This document shows, piece after piece, positions 23,329 through 35,843 of a DNA stretch of 64,000 nt. The translations under genes were made by a program, and so were the position numbers. Origin of the DNA: Pyrenopolyporus hunteri. Its lineage: Eukaryota; Ascomycota; Sordariomycetes; Xylariales; Hypoxylaceae. The DNA lies in contig CADCXC010000005.1 of the NCBI GenBank assembly GCA_902806595.1, positions 1,674,001-1,738,000 on the forward strand, read 5' to 3'. The notes below the pieces were generated by a model, which worked only from the letters and a program-made list of their open reading frames with translations, was not told where the DNA came from and ran no database searches. Numbering within the stretch: position 1 is the stretch's first letter; every line of letters starts with the position of its first letter.

Positions 23329-25180
23329 ATGTTGCTTCTAAATCCCTTCATCCTTGCCGCCACGTGCCTAGCCTTAGGTGTCTTATACGTCTGGCGTTGT
23401 GTCACTTCTCCCTTGCGAACCCTTCCTGGCCCGGGGATCTCATTGTTCAGCTCCTGGATTCTCAAGTACCACGAATTCCGTGCCCACCGCACGAGATATG
23501 TCCACAGTCTCCACCAGAAATACGGACCCGTTGTCCGGATAGCGCCGAACGAGGTGTCGTTTGCATCCCTCGAAGGTGTCAAGGAGATATATGGCTCCGG
23601 TGGGAGTGGCTATGATAAGACCGAGTTTTATAATCTCTTTACGGTTTATGGAAGGAGGTAAGATATAGCTTCAAGAACCGAGCTATCTAATATATTCCCC
23701 GGTTTACGGCTCTTGATCAAATATGAAGACTCAAAGACTCACTAAAGGCTGCATAGGACCATGTTCAGCACTTTAAACAAGGAGGATGTGAGTTCCCCTG
23801 ATCGACCTACGCCACCTGCAAGGAATACCCCTAATGCGAGTCTAGCACGCCAGGAGGAAAAGGATACTCGCGGACCGATATGCTAATTCCAATATCCTCA
23901 AGTCGGATTCACTTAATGGCATAAGAGAAAGGTCGAAACGGTTCATTGATAGATGCTCAAAGTCCGTCGGTGGAAGCATCGACCTTTTTGTAAGCGAGAG
24001 AAGCTGTGTGTGTTCTGTTGAATAATGTACTAACCTAGACAGATCTGTATAGTTACCTCAGTTGAGTTTCTGTGGCGCTTCTAATGGGGCAAGATAGGCT
24101 TACATGACTACGCCTTCGACTGCGTGACGCATCACCTCTTCCATCCATATGGGTCGGATTCGCTCCGGAATCCAAAGGACGAAGAGATCATGAAGCAAGT
24201 GACGTTCGACGATAGCCTCCAAAGTACGTTTTAATCCTGAGGCCTGCCATCCTACGTACCGGTACTAACGATAGTAAGATCGTCTTGTCCAATACTATAA
24301 CCCGGGCCTCCACAAGATACTGGGCAACATTCTATCCCTATTCGCTAAGCCACGCCAGACCCCCTTAGCGGACGACTTGGTCATGTCCGCGAGCGCGAAA
24401 ACTAGTCCTGCGCAGTTCACCCTATTGAGCCGCATGCAGGACAAGAACTACGACATGGAGCAGATAGACATGGCAGCCGAGTGTCTCGACCACATGGCGG
24501 CCGGGATAGACACCACGGGCGACGCGTTATGCTTCCTGATGTGGGAGATATCGCAGCCCAGCTCATTCCACGTCCAGCGGCGGCTCCAGGACGAGCTCCG
24601 TGCCAACCCGGAGGCGGCGTTTGACAAGCTGCCCTACCTCGACGCGGTCGTTTCAGAAGGGCTGCGTTGCTTTCCCGCGATCCCCATGTCCCTCCCGCGA
24701 TACGTCCCCCCGGGCGGTCGCACCATCGACGGCTACTTCGTCCCTGAGGGCACCATCGTAAGTTGCCAAGCGTACTCCGCCCACCGCATCAACGAAACCG
24801 TGTTCCCCAAGCCCGACTCGTTTGATCCGAATCGCTGGCTACAGGAGACCGGCGAGCTAGAGAGGAAACGGTTGTTCTTCGCCTTCGCTAGCGGAGGCAG
24901 GGGATGCATTGGGAAACAGTAAGTTTCACCCGGCCCCGTAGCGCATGGGGAGAATGTATGCGTGTGGCAAGTTCGTAGATGCTAATTCTCCTAAAGTTTG
25001 GCCCTCGCGGAGATGAAGATCCTACTCAGAGACGTGTACTCGCGTTTCACCACCGTGCCCGATGCGTCCATGACCGCCCAGGATATGGAAATGTCGGACC
25101 AGTTGATTTCTTCCCAACCCCGGGGGAAGAAGTGCGTTTTGAGACTTATCCCTCATGTTGGTGAGGCCGAGAGCGCCTAA
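23329..25180 (+). CDS. Cytochrome P450 monooxygenase with a 4-nt microexon
   Basis: Seven exons: 23329-23657, 23757-23787, 23846-23989, 24043-24046, 24098-24223, 24279-24918, 24997-25180, giving 485 residues. The N-terminus is a single membrane anchor followed by the Pro-rich hinge RTLPGPG, so ER-bound. Diagnostic P450 sites are present: I-helix AGIDTTGD (~286-293), ExxR as EGLR (~338-341), and the heme loop FASGGRGCIGK with Cys about 421. All introns have GT/AG ends and good branch sites (for example GTACTAACC and TTCTAATGG). The frame between IDLF and LHDYAFDCVTHHLFHP is kept only by the ATCT microexon. Substrate is not predictable and no partner genes of a biosynthetic cluster are near. 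If the microexon is wrong, the gene has a frameshift there. Confidence 0.75.
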
Positions 25181-28100
25181 GCGTACCCAACGACATCGTC
25201 ATGTAACCCTACGTCGAATATAAGCATGCCTTGGATACTTGTTATAGCATCAATTGACGTACCAACGACATTAACCCTTCACCGCCGGGGGGTCGTTGCA
25301 TATGTGTTGTGAAGTCCTCCAATTTACGTCGGTCCCGCACTCCGGCACCGACCCTACGGAACGCGAGGAGAGACTGTTGGGCATCGTGCCTAGTTCTGGC
25401 GGTAAAGAGACGAACCCAACATGGGCTTCCATCGTGGAGCTCAGGATGGGGATTCACTTATAACTTCAATAGAGATCATTTCCTCATTCCACGAACACAT
25501 CAGCCAACACCAATGCCGAATACCGAGTATCTACCGCTATGCTGCTATAATACGTGACTCGTGCGGAGGCTTTAGGGCTCAACAGGGGATTTCGGCTACC
25601 CTCGCATAGGGACCCAGAACCTCGGGTTCTTTAATACATTTGTGTAGGGATGGCCTTAAGAGGCTATTGATCTATTTTTATACCACGGCGACGGCTATCT
25701 CTTAGACCTAGCGCGTCAACGTCTTGATACCAATAATACGCTAGAAAGGGCCGTTGTCTATACCATTCCTAGGAGGGCCGTATTTTTGGGGCAAGGTTAT
25801 CGTTGCCGCTTGTTGGACCACCAGGGCATCCCATAAACCACAGAGGAGACACTAACACCGCATAGATATGTTGGGAGAAAGGCCTGTTACCTGTGTTATA
25901 CCCGCCAGTCTCTGCAGTGTAGTGGGGCTAGAATGCCTTGTGTAACAACGGAACTGTTTCCTCCTCTGGATAACTATCTGCCCAACGTCTTAACACCTAC
26001 GCTACCTGGTAACTGTTATAAGCATTGCTCCATAGGTAGTTATTACTGTTTCAGTAGAGGAAACATTTAGCTTAGACGTACAACTGTTAGACGTAAGATT
26101 GCTCAGCCGATATGATAGAGAATTTACTATAGTGGGTATTTTCCGGGGTTTTTTTTCCCTTTGGACCTTTCTGGGTAAACTGATCGTAGAACGAGCTTGG
26201 ATACTCCGCAACGTATGTATTGTAACATCCACTGCGTGGTGCCATCGTTACTTCACCCATAACGCGGTTATACATGTAGTTATCTCCTACTAAAACGCAG
26301 GGCTCCGTTATAAATACAAAACGGTATATCACATGCCTATACTATAGAAGGGTTAATTAATTGCACGTTAGTTTCTATCAAATGGGAGACAACACCGCGG
26401 GACAAGGGGAGAAAAAGACATGGGCCATTAGAAAAAAAGGTATAATGTTAGCAAGTTTAAGTGTTGTTGGTATAATACATGATGTTGGGTCCCTGCGTTA
26501 CCTTAAGAGCGTAGATACCTTATCTATCTGTGCCACAGTTTAGTGTTCAACCGGCCCCGAAGAGGACGGACAGCATACCTAACTAAGAAAGGAGAACAAT
26601 GCTCTCGCAATCAAGCTCCAATTGCCAATGGTGGCTTTGTCTTAGGACAGTTACCGACGTATCTCGCGGTCAATATGACAAGATCCGAGTAAATACGTCT
26701 TTCCAATGACAAACTATTTTCGAACAAAAATCTATACGTGATTGGCTGAAATTTCCCCTTGGGGCCGTCTCCTCCTATGGAGCGTAGTCATCATCCAGGG
26801 GAGGTGTGAAGGACAGGGGAGAAATTCTAGATTGCTATAGGAAAAGGAGGTGTGTCATTGATGAACGGCGACTGACCAGGGGCCTTATATGCATCCTGCT
26901 GCACATAATCCCCGAGTCGATGGTCTACCGGGTATCTCGCGTCCGTTTATGCCACATTACGTACACCACGACCACATATCCATGCACGTTGTACAGACCT
27001 ATGCAACCTTCGAGCGAGACCACGGGTTCTCAGTCAGCCACGGGATCGGGAATGCTACCTCAGTCTAAAAAACTGAGCGTCCCCCCTTTGGCAGGCCTTG
27101 GCGTTTCCTGCAGCCAGGCTAGCTAGGCTGCTTACCGGATATTGAAAGATGTGCAGATTTTTGTGCGTCCCCAGCGAACGTTGGCATCTCAAGTGGTTTG
27201 ATACTTGCAGATGGGCGTGGGGGTCAGTAGCGCAAGCAGGTAAACCGGGGTACGGACGGACATATGTGAGAGTGCATTGTCGCCTCCCCATGCATATTGA
27301 TTATCTAGATTAGGTACGGGATTCGGATAGCGAGCGTTGGAGCAGAAGAGAGAACTGAGTGCGCTCTGTGTTTGCCACCTGCAACGGTAACAAGGGGAAG
27401 CTTTAGAGAGCATCCGGAAAGCAGATCTGCCAATAGGGAAGCACTGCCTTTAAAAACGAATCGGAAGCTTTGTTATGAAAATAAGGGACATTCTTATAAT
27501 TGATTTAACTCTATATACATATTCTAGACAACCTATTGTTTTATACATAGGTAGGCGTGTATTCGGCAACCAGTAAATATAGAACAAGCGTACCTGGCAA
27601 TAGACAGGCCCCGGCCGAAAGGAATATGCCATTTCCTTACCCTCGGTACCTACTAAAAGACCTGGTCTGTGGGAATAGCTACCTACATAACCATCTGCCC
27701 TCCACCGTACATTGAATGACGTGTTAATGAATGTGGTGTCACGTCACAAAATTCGCATTAAAACGACCGTGTCCTCTTCGCTAACCTGATCCATATATGG
27801 GGATGGTCTGACGGAGGAGGTCAAAACGACGCCAGCGAGGCTATCCCATCCCGCGCGCGGCGCCCCCGATGCTCGAGCTCCTCTCTCCCAATTATGACGT
27901 TCGGGAAGGCATTCTGCGCGTCGGGGCAGGCAAAGTTCGTCCTCTGATGCATCGAGCATCTGGCCGAATCTAGTAAGCTTAACGCCGCCGTTCTCTTCAA
28001 TCGCAACTCGCTAATGTACTACCGGCATACACATAGATCTCTATATGCGGGTCAAGGTCGAGCGACCTATCAAACCGTGGTTCGGCCAGGACCTAGAGCG

Positions 28101-30622
28101 GAGCCGAGGCGGAATCCCGACGAGCCGGCTGCAGGTTGCGGGAAACGAAAGAAAGGAAAAGTGACGATGATCGCTTGTTTTCTTTGACGCCATCCCAATA
28201 GTACCGTCAACCATGGCTGTCATGTCTTTCCCCCCTGCTTGTTATAAGGTACCTAGTCATATGAGATATGACCTGTAGGATATCGGCATGGGGAGATCCA
28301 TACGACCGATCCCTACTCTACCCACGTTATACGTCGCTTATTGCCCTTCCTGGTCTATCCTGCGTATCTAGGAACCGCCGTGCTGGTGCTAGGCTATTTC
28401 TTTTCTCCATCCTTGTTGATTTGGTGTAAGTTGGTGAGCTTGGTGTAAGTAAACGTCTTCTCAGGTATGAATGATTCTTTTTGTTCTCACCGCCCTTAGA
28501 CTAGCCTTTAGGAAAAAAAAAAACTCTTTACTATCACGCTTTTATTATGTGTCTTGGCAACCACGTTTCGCTTGCGTCTGGAGAACATGTCGTACGACAA
28601 CCCCGGATTGGCTCGGGGCCAGCTCCTGCGTTGTATTGTGTCATTCGACGCGATTCGAGGTAGGGGGGAGTTAGTTGTTTGCCTGGTTCAGCGGGTCTGC
28701 TGTCTTCCTTCATGTCACTTTTCAGATATCTGTAGATACTGAGATCCAAAAGAGACATACGGCTCTGGGTTTTGCGAGAGGTACCGTACATATGCACATG
28801 CGGTAATATAGCGTAATTAAGGTGTATTTGGTTTCATTGGTACTGGCTCGGGGGGTAAGTTGCACATTGTAAGAAGAGATCTCCTTAGGACATCATCTGA
28901 AAATAATAACTTGTACACGCCTCATATAGTGCACTTCCCATACCTCCTACTACGACAACGTACAACGACGGGAGCCGAAAAGCGGGACGGCCCTTGACGC
29001 CTTTACCCGTGTAAGTGGAACCAAAGGTTATACATGCCTATTATAGCCAACCTCTCCGCATGGCGGCGCCTAATTTCTCTTATCATGTCACGCTGTCAGA
29101 ACGTTGAATAGTGTCTAGATTTGCCTACCTGCATATACTAACTAGCTTGTTCGAGAAATACCTTGTCAACCTCCATTGTGTTGAATTCTGTGGGAAACAT
29201 GTCAAGCAACTGTAGCGGTAGACCTCAGCTTCCGTCCGATCAAATCAAATGGAAACTCTCTCCACTCTCTTCGTCTCGATAATAACACTGTCTAGATCAC
29301 CGTGTTTAAGGGAGAACTGCCTAAATAAATCTCAAGTCCAAAGGTAGTATAGCGTAGAAGCATCTACTTGGAATGCACACTCAATTAGATCCCGGCAAGG
29401 GATGTGTAGACCTCGGCGCGTGAACCACATATCCCAAGCCCCGTACAAAATTCCTCCAACCAAGCCCAATTCGTTCAAGAAACACGCAACAATTTACCAA
29501 ACAAGCCAACCCAACCTCGGCACCGCTCGTCGGGCTGAGTCCTCCCATTTCGCCTTCATCCCTCCTCCCCATGCTCCCTAGTTGATTGGGAATGTCGGTA
29601 TAACATAGGCAGGTAGAAAAAGAAAAGGGTGGCTATAATCCCCGGTGTGGGTTAGCTACAGGCAAGAACACATAAAACAAAAAAAGGACTAAGCAATGAT
29701 CGTGACGGCATGATCTCGGCTCGAAAAGGGAATCGTAGTAAAGCGGAAATAAGAATAGACAACCACCATCGCTAGCGCCGGGACAGAATAAACCTCCGTT
29801 CACTTCGCCATGCGATGAATGATCAAGTCCGGTGAGGTGAAGCGCGCGTAAAGATAAAAGAACCACCCGATAGCCCCCTTCTGAACTGTATGCCGCCTAA
29901 GCTATGCGATGAGACGTAGCCGATTCGCGCATCTGGTGGTATTGGTTTGCGAGAAAGCAACGAAGCCGCCGTCTGGTTGTGATAGTCTCCCCCCTCCCAA
30001 TCGATTCGTCGCCACCTACTTTTCCCCTTCCAACAGTCGCTCTCATTTTCTCACATGATACTCGCAGAGTAGGTATTGACGGTATGAAAGGGACAAGGCA
30101 TGACAAAGGTCGAAATATAAACGTGATAAATAAATGCGGACTATCGAACTGGTCGTGCCGAGGCTCTCTTCGTGTGAGATTATAAGACGAACTACTCATA
30201 TGCCTCCGCCTCGCATTCTGGTGCGAGGAAGGTGTGTTGGTGGCGTCTCGTAACTATATAATAGTTTGCCACTACTGATCTGGATGAATCGATGCCGAAG
30301 AATGCTAGAATGCTTAGGATTCGCGTGGCATCCTGGCCGCTATCATCCTAGAAAGGCTGCATTGTATTGTGCTTCGGGGTACCAAGCCCGCGAATGGTGT
30401 GGGCTGAATCCCGAAACCCCTAGCTCTCGAGCTAGAGTCATCGCCTTTGGCGCCCGTCAAGGGCTGTACTCTATGTGTACATGGGCGTTTACAAGACATA
30501 TACAAACAACATCTTGCCATCTGCTAGGGCTTCAATGTCGCGTAGGACTGACCCATAAGATGAAGGCAGCGCTAACGCAGCCAGTTGACAAGGTGACAAG
30601 TCCTCGTCGACCAACGGTAGAC
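25181..30622. other. Gene-free 5.4-kb region
   Basis: Between the 3' ends of the P450 and the YDR124W-like gene. Only short, compositionally poor open frames occur. Parts (about 25.6-26.8 kb) look A+T-richer and irregular, as in decayed repeats. Near 28416-28449 there is a small direct repeat of TTGGTGTAAG. I see no transposase, reverse transcriptase or paired terminal repeats. Confidence 0.5.
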
Positions 30623-32640
30623 CTACTGCGTGGGGTGCCTAGACAGGCTATCACCCTTGCCACTGGGCCCTGGGATATGCCCGGAGTCGTGAGACATGTA
30701 ACTGGGGTAGCCGGGTTGTGGGAGAGCGCGAAGCATCCCACCATGCTGCGTGTCGTGGCCTCCTCTTGGCAACCCGTCGAACGATGGACCCATGTACTGT
30801 TGATTCTGCGGTATGGGAACGCCTGTATGGCTGACGAAAGGCTGGTGGGCGTTGCCCGCCTGTTGCGGAAAAGCGTAGACCGACGGATTGCTGGGCGCTG
30901 TCGATCCCGTTTGCCATTGGTGGTATATCGTAGGAGTCGCCGGGCTCGCATATTCCGTCGGCGACGTAAACATCGACGACCTCCTGCTAGAGTCGTGAGG
31001 ACTGGTATACATGTCGTGGATGTTTAGATTCGTGTTAGGATGAAGCGGGGGTTGGCTCGGCATAGCGGGCGCTTCTACGAATGTTTGCCGCTCCGCGCCT
31101 ATTTCCGGGCCTAGTACTGGTTGTGCATACTGATTGTTGCGAACTGGCATTTCTCCAACGAAGGCGTCGCTTGATAATTGAGTCGTGGGACTCTGCTCCG
31201 TACTGTGATTTGGGGCCATGAGCGTCTGTGGCATGGGCGCTCTCTGGGGTGACGAGCTGGATGAGTTCGGCGTTGGATTATGTTCACCGTCATCTCTCCC
31301 AGGAGTGACGTCCTCCGTGTCCGACACGTAGCCCTGACCGACCCGGTCGTTCGGCATCACGTATACTATGGTCGACCCGTCTAAAATCGTACTTAGCATC
31401 CTCACTCAACATGAATTCGGTTCTGTCTACTTACCAACTTGGCCGTCCTTGTATCGTTCCTCGAAATGAGCAACCTTGAAGATCTCTTTTAGATAAGGTC
31501 GCTTGGCCGAATTGCCAGGATTGTCTTTATCTGCGAAAAAGGACGACAGGGCTTCATTTGTCACCTCCTCTAGCTTAGATACGTTCAAGTAGAGCTTCTG
31601 TATCGAGGGATGCTGGGCATGGTTCGGCTCAACAATCATTCGAAGAATATGATTAAGGAGATGGACTCGTTCTGAGGCAGTGAATTAGAATTCCTATTCT
31701 TAAAGTTCTCATGATTATTCATACCTCGCTTATATAGATGGTCGGGCTCCTTGTGCCTTACTTTATGTTCCTTGTTTGGTCCCCAGGGTTTGGGCCACCA
31801 TTCGGGCGCCTTTTCGTCGGCACCTGTATATGGGTGCGTCGACTGCTTCTTGGGTTCCACCGCCTTCACCCAGGCCTTTGCTATTAGCTTGCATGCGCTC
31901 TGCTGAATACTTTTAAACCGATCTTCGTAAAATGCCCAAACGGCCTTTTCATCACGGATGGTGATACCTCTTTTTGAGGAACTTGATGAGGCCGTAGGTT
32001 CATCGTCGAAGGTCTCGGGCTCGCGGCGTGTCATGTTTGCCCTCGGACGTTTGCGTGCTTTGTGATTCCCGTCGTCTTCAAAGCTTGTTAAGCTCATGGA
32101 CTGGCCATATCTACGGTCTTGTGTCGTCCAACGCCTGAGGTCCATGGGGTACCGGTTCATGTCAGACTCGAAGCTAAAGTCTGCTTCGGTATAGGTCGGG
32201 TTCGACATTACTAAATGAAAAGAAAACTTCGGTTAGGCCTGTTTTAAGGGCCCTTTCTGGAGATCTGGGACCTACCTGATTGAGCACGCTGTAGCTCGCG
32301 GCTGAGAGCCTCAACATCCAAGAACCTCGATATGTTGATCGGTATGTTGGGTGCCGTAAAAACGTGAGGTTTCCCCTCAATGACTGGTATCACTACATAA
32401 AATTCTGCCGAGATATTACAGTATTCGCGTAAAGCTTTATCGATGGCCTGGCCTACGATTAGTATCGCGTCCCCAGGAGAAAGGTAGCGTTCAACTCACC
32501 ATGGGGGGTCGCCGTATATCCTGCGAGTCTGGGAAGCGGCTCTCATCCGGAACTGATTCTACAGGAAATCTCTCCTGATGATGCCAATACGATGCTCGGG
32601 GAGGGAAATGCTCCCTGGGTTGGTTGGCGTCCTGGACCAT
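30623..32640 (-). CDS. YDR124W-like (DUF2841) helical-bundle protein
   Basis: Five exons on the minus strand: 32640-32500, 32447-32276, 32210-31725, 31671-31435, 31380-30623; introns of 52-65 nt; 597 residues. All junctions keep frame, and the ATG at 32640 follows CCAGCC. Residues ~48-105 form a conserved-looking block (AIDKALREYCNISAEFYVV ... FTAPNIPINISRFLDVEAL). Residues ~165-330 (VWAFYEDRFKSIQQSACKLI, APEWWPKPWGPNKEHKVRHK, YLKEIFKVAHFEERYKDGQV) match the helical-bundle domain named after yeast YDR124W and an Aspergillus fumigatus subtelomeric hrmA-cluster protein. The last ~250 residues are Pro/Ser/Gln-rich disorder. No signal peptide or membrane segment; a basic stretch KARKRPRANMTRR could be a nuclear signal. 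Molecular function is unknown. Confidence 0.8.
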
Positions 32641-34167
32641 GGCTGGGGAGCGACGGGAAAGAGGACGACGTCCGAAGTTCGTTCCAACAAGGGATTATAT
32701 CTCCGTGATCCTCGTTCCACAGAAGGTATGCTCAAGCTGCAGAGCCTCTCGCTACTAGCGACGTCAATTCGTCACATGCAACCAATAGTCCGAGCTCCGT
32801 TTGGACCTTTTCAACAATTATGTCGCCGATTTCCGATATCGATGCGGTGTCCAACCCTGTCTCACAAACATAGGTAGTAAGACAGAGCTAGGTTAGATAA
32901 TGATGAAGGAGAATGATGTCGGTTAAATGCAGTTCAAGGAGGATTTTCTGTCAGAGCTAATATATGCTGTGAAAACGTAAGGGGAGGTGGTGCGCGTGCT
33001 CAATATATGTACGAGGGTGCGGTTAGAGAGGGTAAGTCGTGGTAGGATAAGAGTGTGGTACTTCGTATTAACAGATTCAAACGGACTTAAGAGAACCTGG
33101 TAGTGAGCTATGGGGAAGACGCCGAGCAGGAAGGCAAAACGCGCATCGAGGGCTGAGTTCTCAGACGGGAGGGCCTTTCTTTGTTTAGGAGTGGCAGCGG
33201 GATCTTGCTTCCTGGGGAGGTTGGCAGGCCGGGGCGGACGGGATATCAAGTAGGCGCTATCAGACCTGGATGTAGAGATCAGGTGGGCGGCTGCGAACTG
33301 GGCCGGGCTGAGCAAGGATCCTGGGGCCGACAACAAAGAAAGGCAATATATTGTATCGTCAGAGCTGGCTGGCCTTACGTATTCAGTTTAATGAGCTAGA
33401 GTACGCCCGCGCTTGGTTCAAACGGGATCGTCAACTAGTCGCAAAGGTTGCGCGCGACTGACGGTAAATCTCCTCTTTCACTTTTACAGAGCTATGAGAC
33501 ATCGAGTGGTGAAGCTATTTCACTTTCTCATGACATGCCTCGTCCTGGTTTCTGGAGCTGTCTAGTAATCAGTAAAAAGGTCGTCGTGAGGATGTATGAA
33601 CTTGGTTTAAAGTAGGATTGGGCCAGTGTTTTGCGGCTGGGTATAATGGTCATCCATGGCCCATCGAGCCGCAGATTTGGACGCACTGTAGAGGATAATC
33701 GTAGAGACTAGCGTTTACCAACCGATTTAGAGGGAGCCCGTGAACAAACTATGGATTCAAGCGAGAGCGGCTAAGTAGGTAATTAGACGTCGCCCACGAG
33801 CGCCGGCAGTCTAATGCGAGGGATAAGTGATGCGGCGGAGTTCAAGCGTTCGTAAAACCATGTGATTCCCACTACTCATACGGGAAGCGGCAGCGGTACG
33901 CGGAGAGGAGGTGAGCGAGGAGAGCTGCTCAAACGATTGCGAGGAGGATATGTCGACTGAGCGCTTGCACAAAAAAACAAGAGTGCGGCAGCGGATTCGC
34001 TTCGTTGACACCGCCTGCCCAGATCCTTTCTCGTTAATAAGTCTTAGCGTGAAGGGAAAGAAAAAGAAAAGGGATATTTGCGATGGCGAGTAACAAGGTT
34101 GGTGGAGAAGATGTACTGCATGTAGTAGTCGAACTCCCGCAAAGGGACGGAAAAAATAGAGACTAGA

Positions 34168-34190
34168 ATAAAATAAAATAAAATAAAATA
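34168..34190. repeat. Pentanucleotide microsatellite (AATAA)n
   Basis: Four to five uninterrupted copies of the five-base unit AATAA (equivalently TAAAA). Confidence 0.85.
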
Positions 34191-34882
34191 CTGCAAATAG
34201 ACCAAACACCGCACAGATAGATGGCAAGGGTCAAAACGAAGCGGATTTTACGACACCCCTGCCCCTCGCTCTACGATAAGCCTGGGGTGTTGAGACTGAA
34301 CAAGGACTGGACTATCGTCCACCAGTTGGTTTTGCGGGTGTGTGTACGAAAGAGTACGGATGTGCGTATGCAGCGGGGAGAAGGTCTGGCTTGTGGGCTG
34401 CGAGGTAGACTACCTTAGGTAGTAATGAGGCCGTGTGGGTTTTTTTTTTTTTCCCTTTGCGAGGGGGGTTCTGCCGTCAAGGGGGCAGACAGGCAGGGAA
34501 AGCTCTCAAGCTCCCCCAGGCCCGAATATCGTTCAAAGCAGGGGTTTAATGGATCATGGATGGCGGCATCATTGAGGCCTTGTGTGTATGTACAGTACAT
34601 GGATTGGCTTCCCAACCAATACGATCCTCTGCTGGTACAGTGGGGGAAGAGAGTGATGGGAGGTACATACATACCGACAAGGCCTGGATGGCGTTGTTGT
34701 CGGAATTGGTACGCACGTTGTTTATACAGTACAGAGCCGTAAATCTGTGTCTGGCGTATGTACGTTTGCAAACGGGAGATTGCCGAAAGAATCGGGAATT
34801 TGAGGTTATGGTTATTCTTTTGCAACGTAGCGCACGCGTGCCTCGGGAGATATACTAGGTAGTTAATATCCAACCCAGGCGG

Positions 34883-34927
34883 AACCTAAACAACCTAAAC
34901 AACCTGAATAACCTGAACAACCTGAAC
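34883..34927. repeat. 9-bp tandem repeat, five copies
   Basis: Five consecutive copies of AACCTAAAC / AACCTGAAC with one or two substitutions between copies, in non-coding DNA. Confidence 0.88.
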
Positions 34928-35562
34928 AGGGAGGGATCCTAAACAGTCTTTATTCTAATAAGGCGTCCCTTACTTTGCCAAGGGGCCATGTATTCGTTAG
35001 GTACTTGTATAAGCTGCTAGCACTCTACTTCTGTAACTGGGCGGGATAACGTTGGCGAGCGGACGAACGGAGGGAGACGATGCCATAGGCATGGGCCTCA
35101 AATGCCAATGTAGAAAAAAAAAGTAGAAAAACCCCAAGCCAGAAGGAGGAGTCTGAAGGAAGAGCCTGAAGGAAGAGAAGAGTACAGTATCGTACAGTAG
35201 GTAGGTAGTGTATTAGAGAGGAGACTAAGAAACAAGAAGAGGCGCTGTGGAGAATTGGGAGAGGATCAGAGAGAGCAAGAGAGACCAAAGGGAACTAGAG
35301 GACCAGAGACCAGAACAGTGGGTTGAATGATCACGGTCTGATGACTCTGCATGATGTGTGCGAGTAAAACCCCTGTACGGGGGACAAGGGGCAAGGGGAA
35401 GAGGTATTGGGTAGGTAGGTAGGGTATGTAGGTATTGGGTAGGTATTGGACCAAGAATTAGTTGCTCTCAGCTTATTAGCGGGAAGAAGTGGGCTCCTCT
35501 CTTTTTAATGTGGCCCTGCAAAGTGGACTTACAAGACCTTTGGGAAAAGCCTAGCGCAGCCT

Positions 35563-35843
35563 GGCAGAAGGGCGTCAAAAAAAGTGGCGCACTACCAAAA
35601 CGCTTTAATTCCATTAATATCAAATCGTACTTTAATACTTTATTTTTAATCTCGAAAAACTATATTATTATTTTGTTTTAAAATTTCAAGAATTTTATAA
35701 ACTATTATATAAGTTATAAATATGTTACAATAGTTAGTTTTTAATTTTTTATCTATTATTTAAACAGATATGAATTTTATTATTTTAAGTCCCTTAGTAT
35801 TTGTTGTTACGGAGTGCGCCAGTTATTTTGACGCCCTTCTGCC
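35563..35843. mobile_element. A+T-rich inverted-repeat element (MITE-like)
   Basis: A 30-bp sequence starting GGCAGAAGGGCGTC at 35563-35592 is repeated inverted at 35814-35843 with only two mismatches. The 220 bp between are extremely A+T-rich, in sharp contrast to the flanks. The direct repeat GCCTGG occurs at 35559-35564 and 35841-35846, overlapping the outer ends, so it can be read as a 6-bp target duplication around an element starting CAG and ending CTG; a 3-bp CTG duplication is an equally possible reading. There is no coding frame. It differs from the TA-flanked element at 20.7 kb. Superfamily cannot be fixed from one copy. Confidence 0.75.

Noticed and set aside
21134..25180. Hydrolase plus P450 as a secondary-metabolite cluster
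   Set aside because: No backbone synthase, transporter or regulator nearby; two enzymes side by side are not enough.
30266..31027. 253-codon plus-strand open frame
   Set aside because: It lies entirely opposite the last exon of the YDR124W-like gene; its sequence is Arg/Pro/Cys-rich and typical of an antisense shadow.
33811..34227. 138-codon minus-strand frame with hydrophobic Phe/Leu N-terminus
   Set aside because: Translation of A-rich plus-strand repeats (AATAA microsatellite, AAAAG runs); no other coding evidence.
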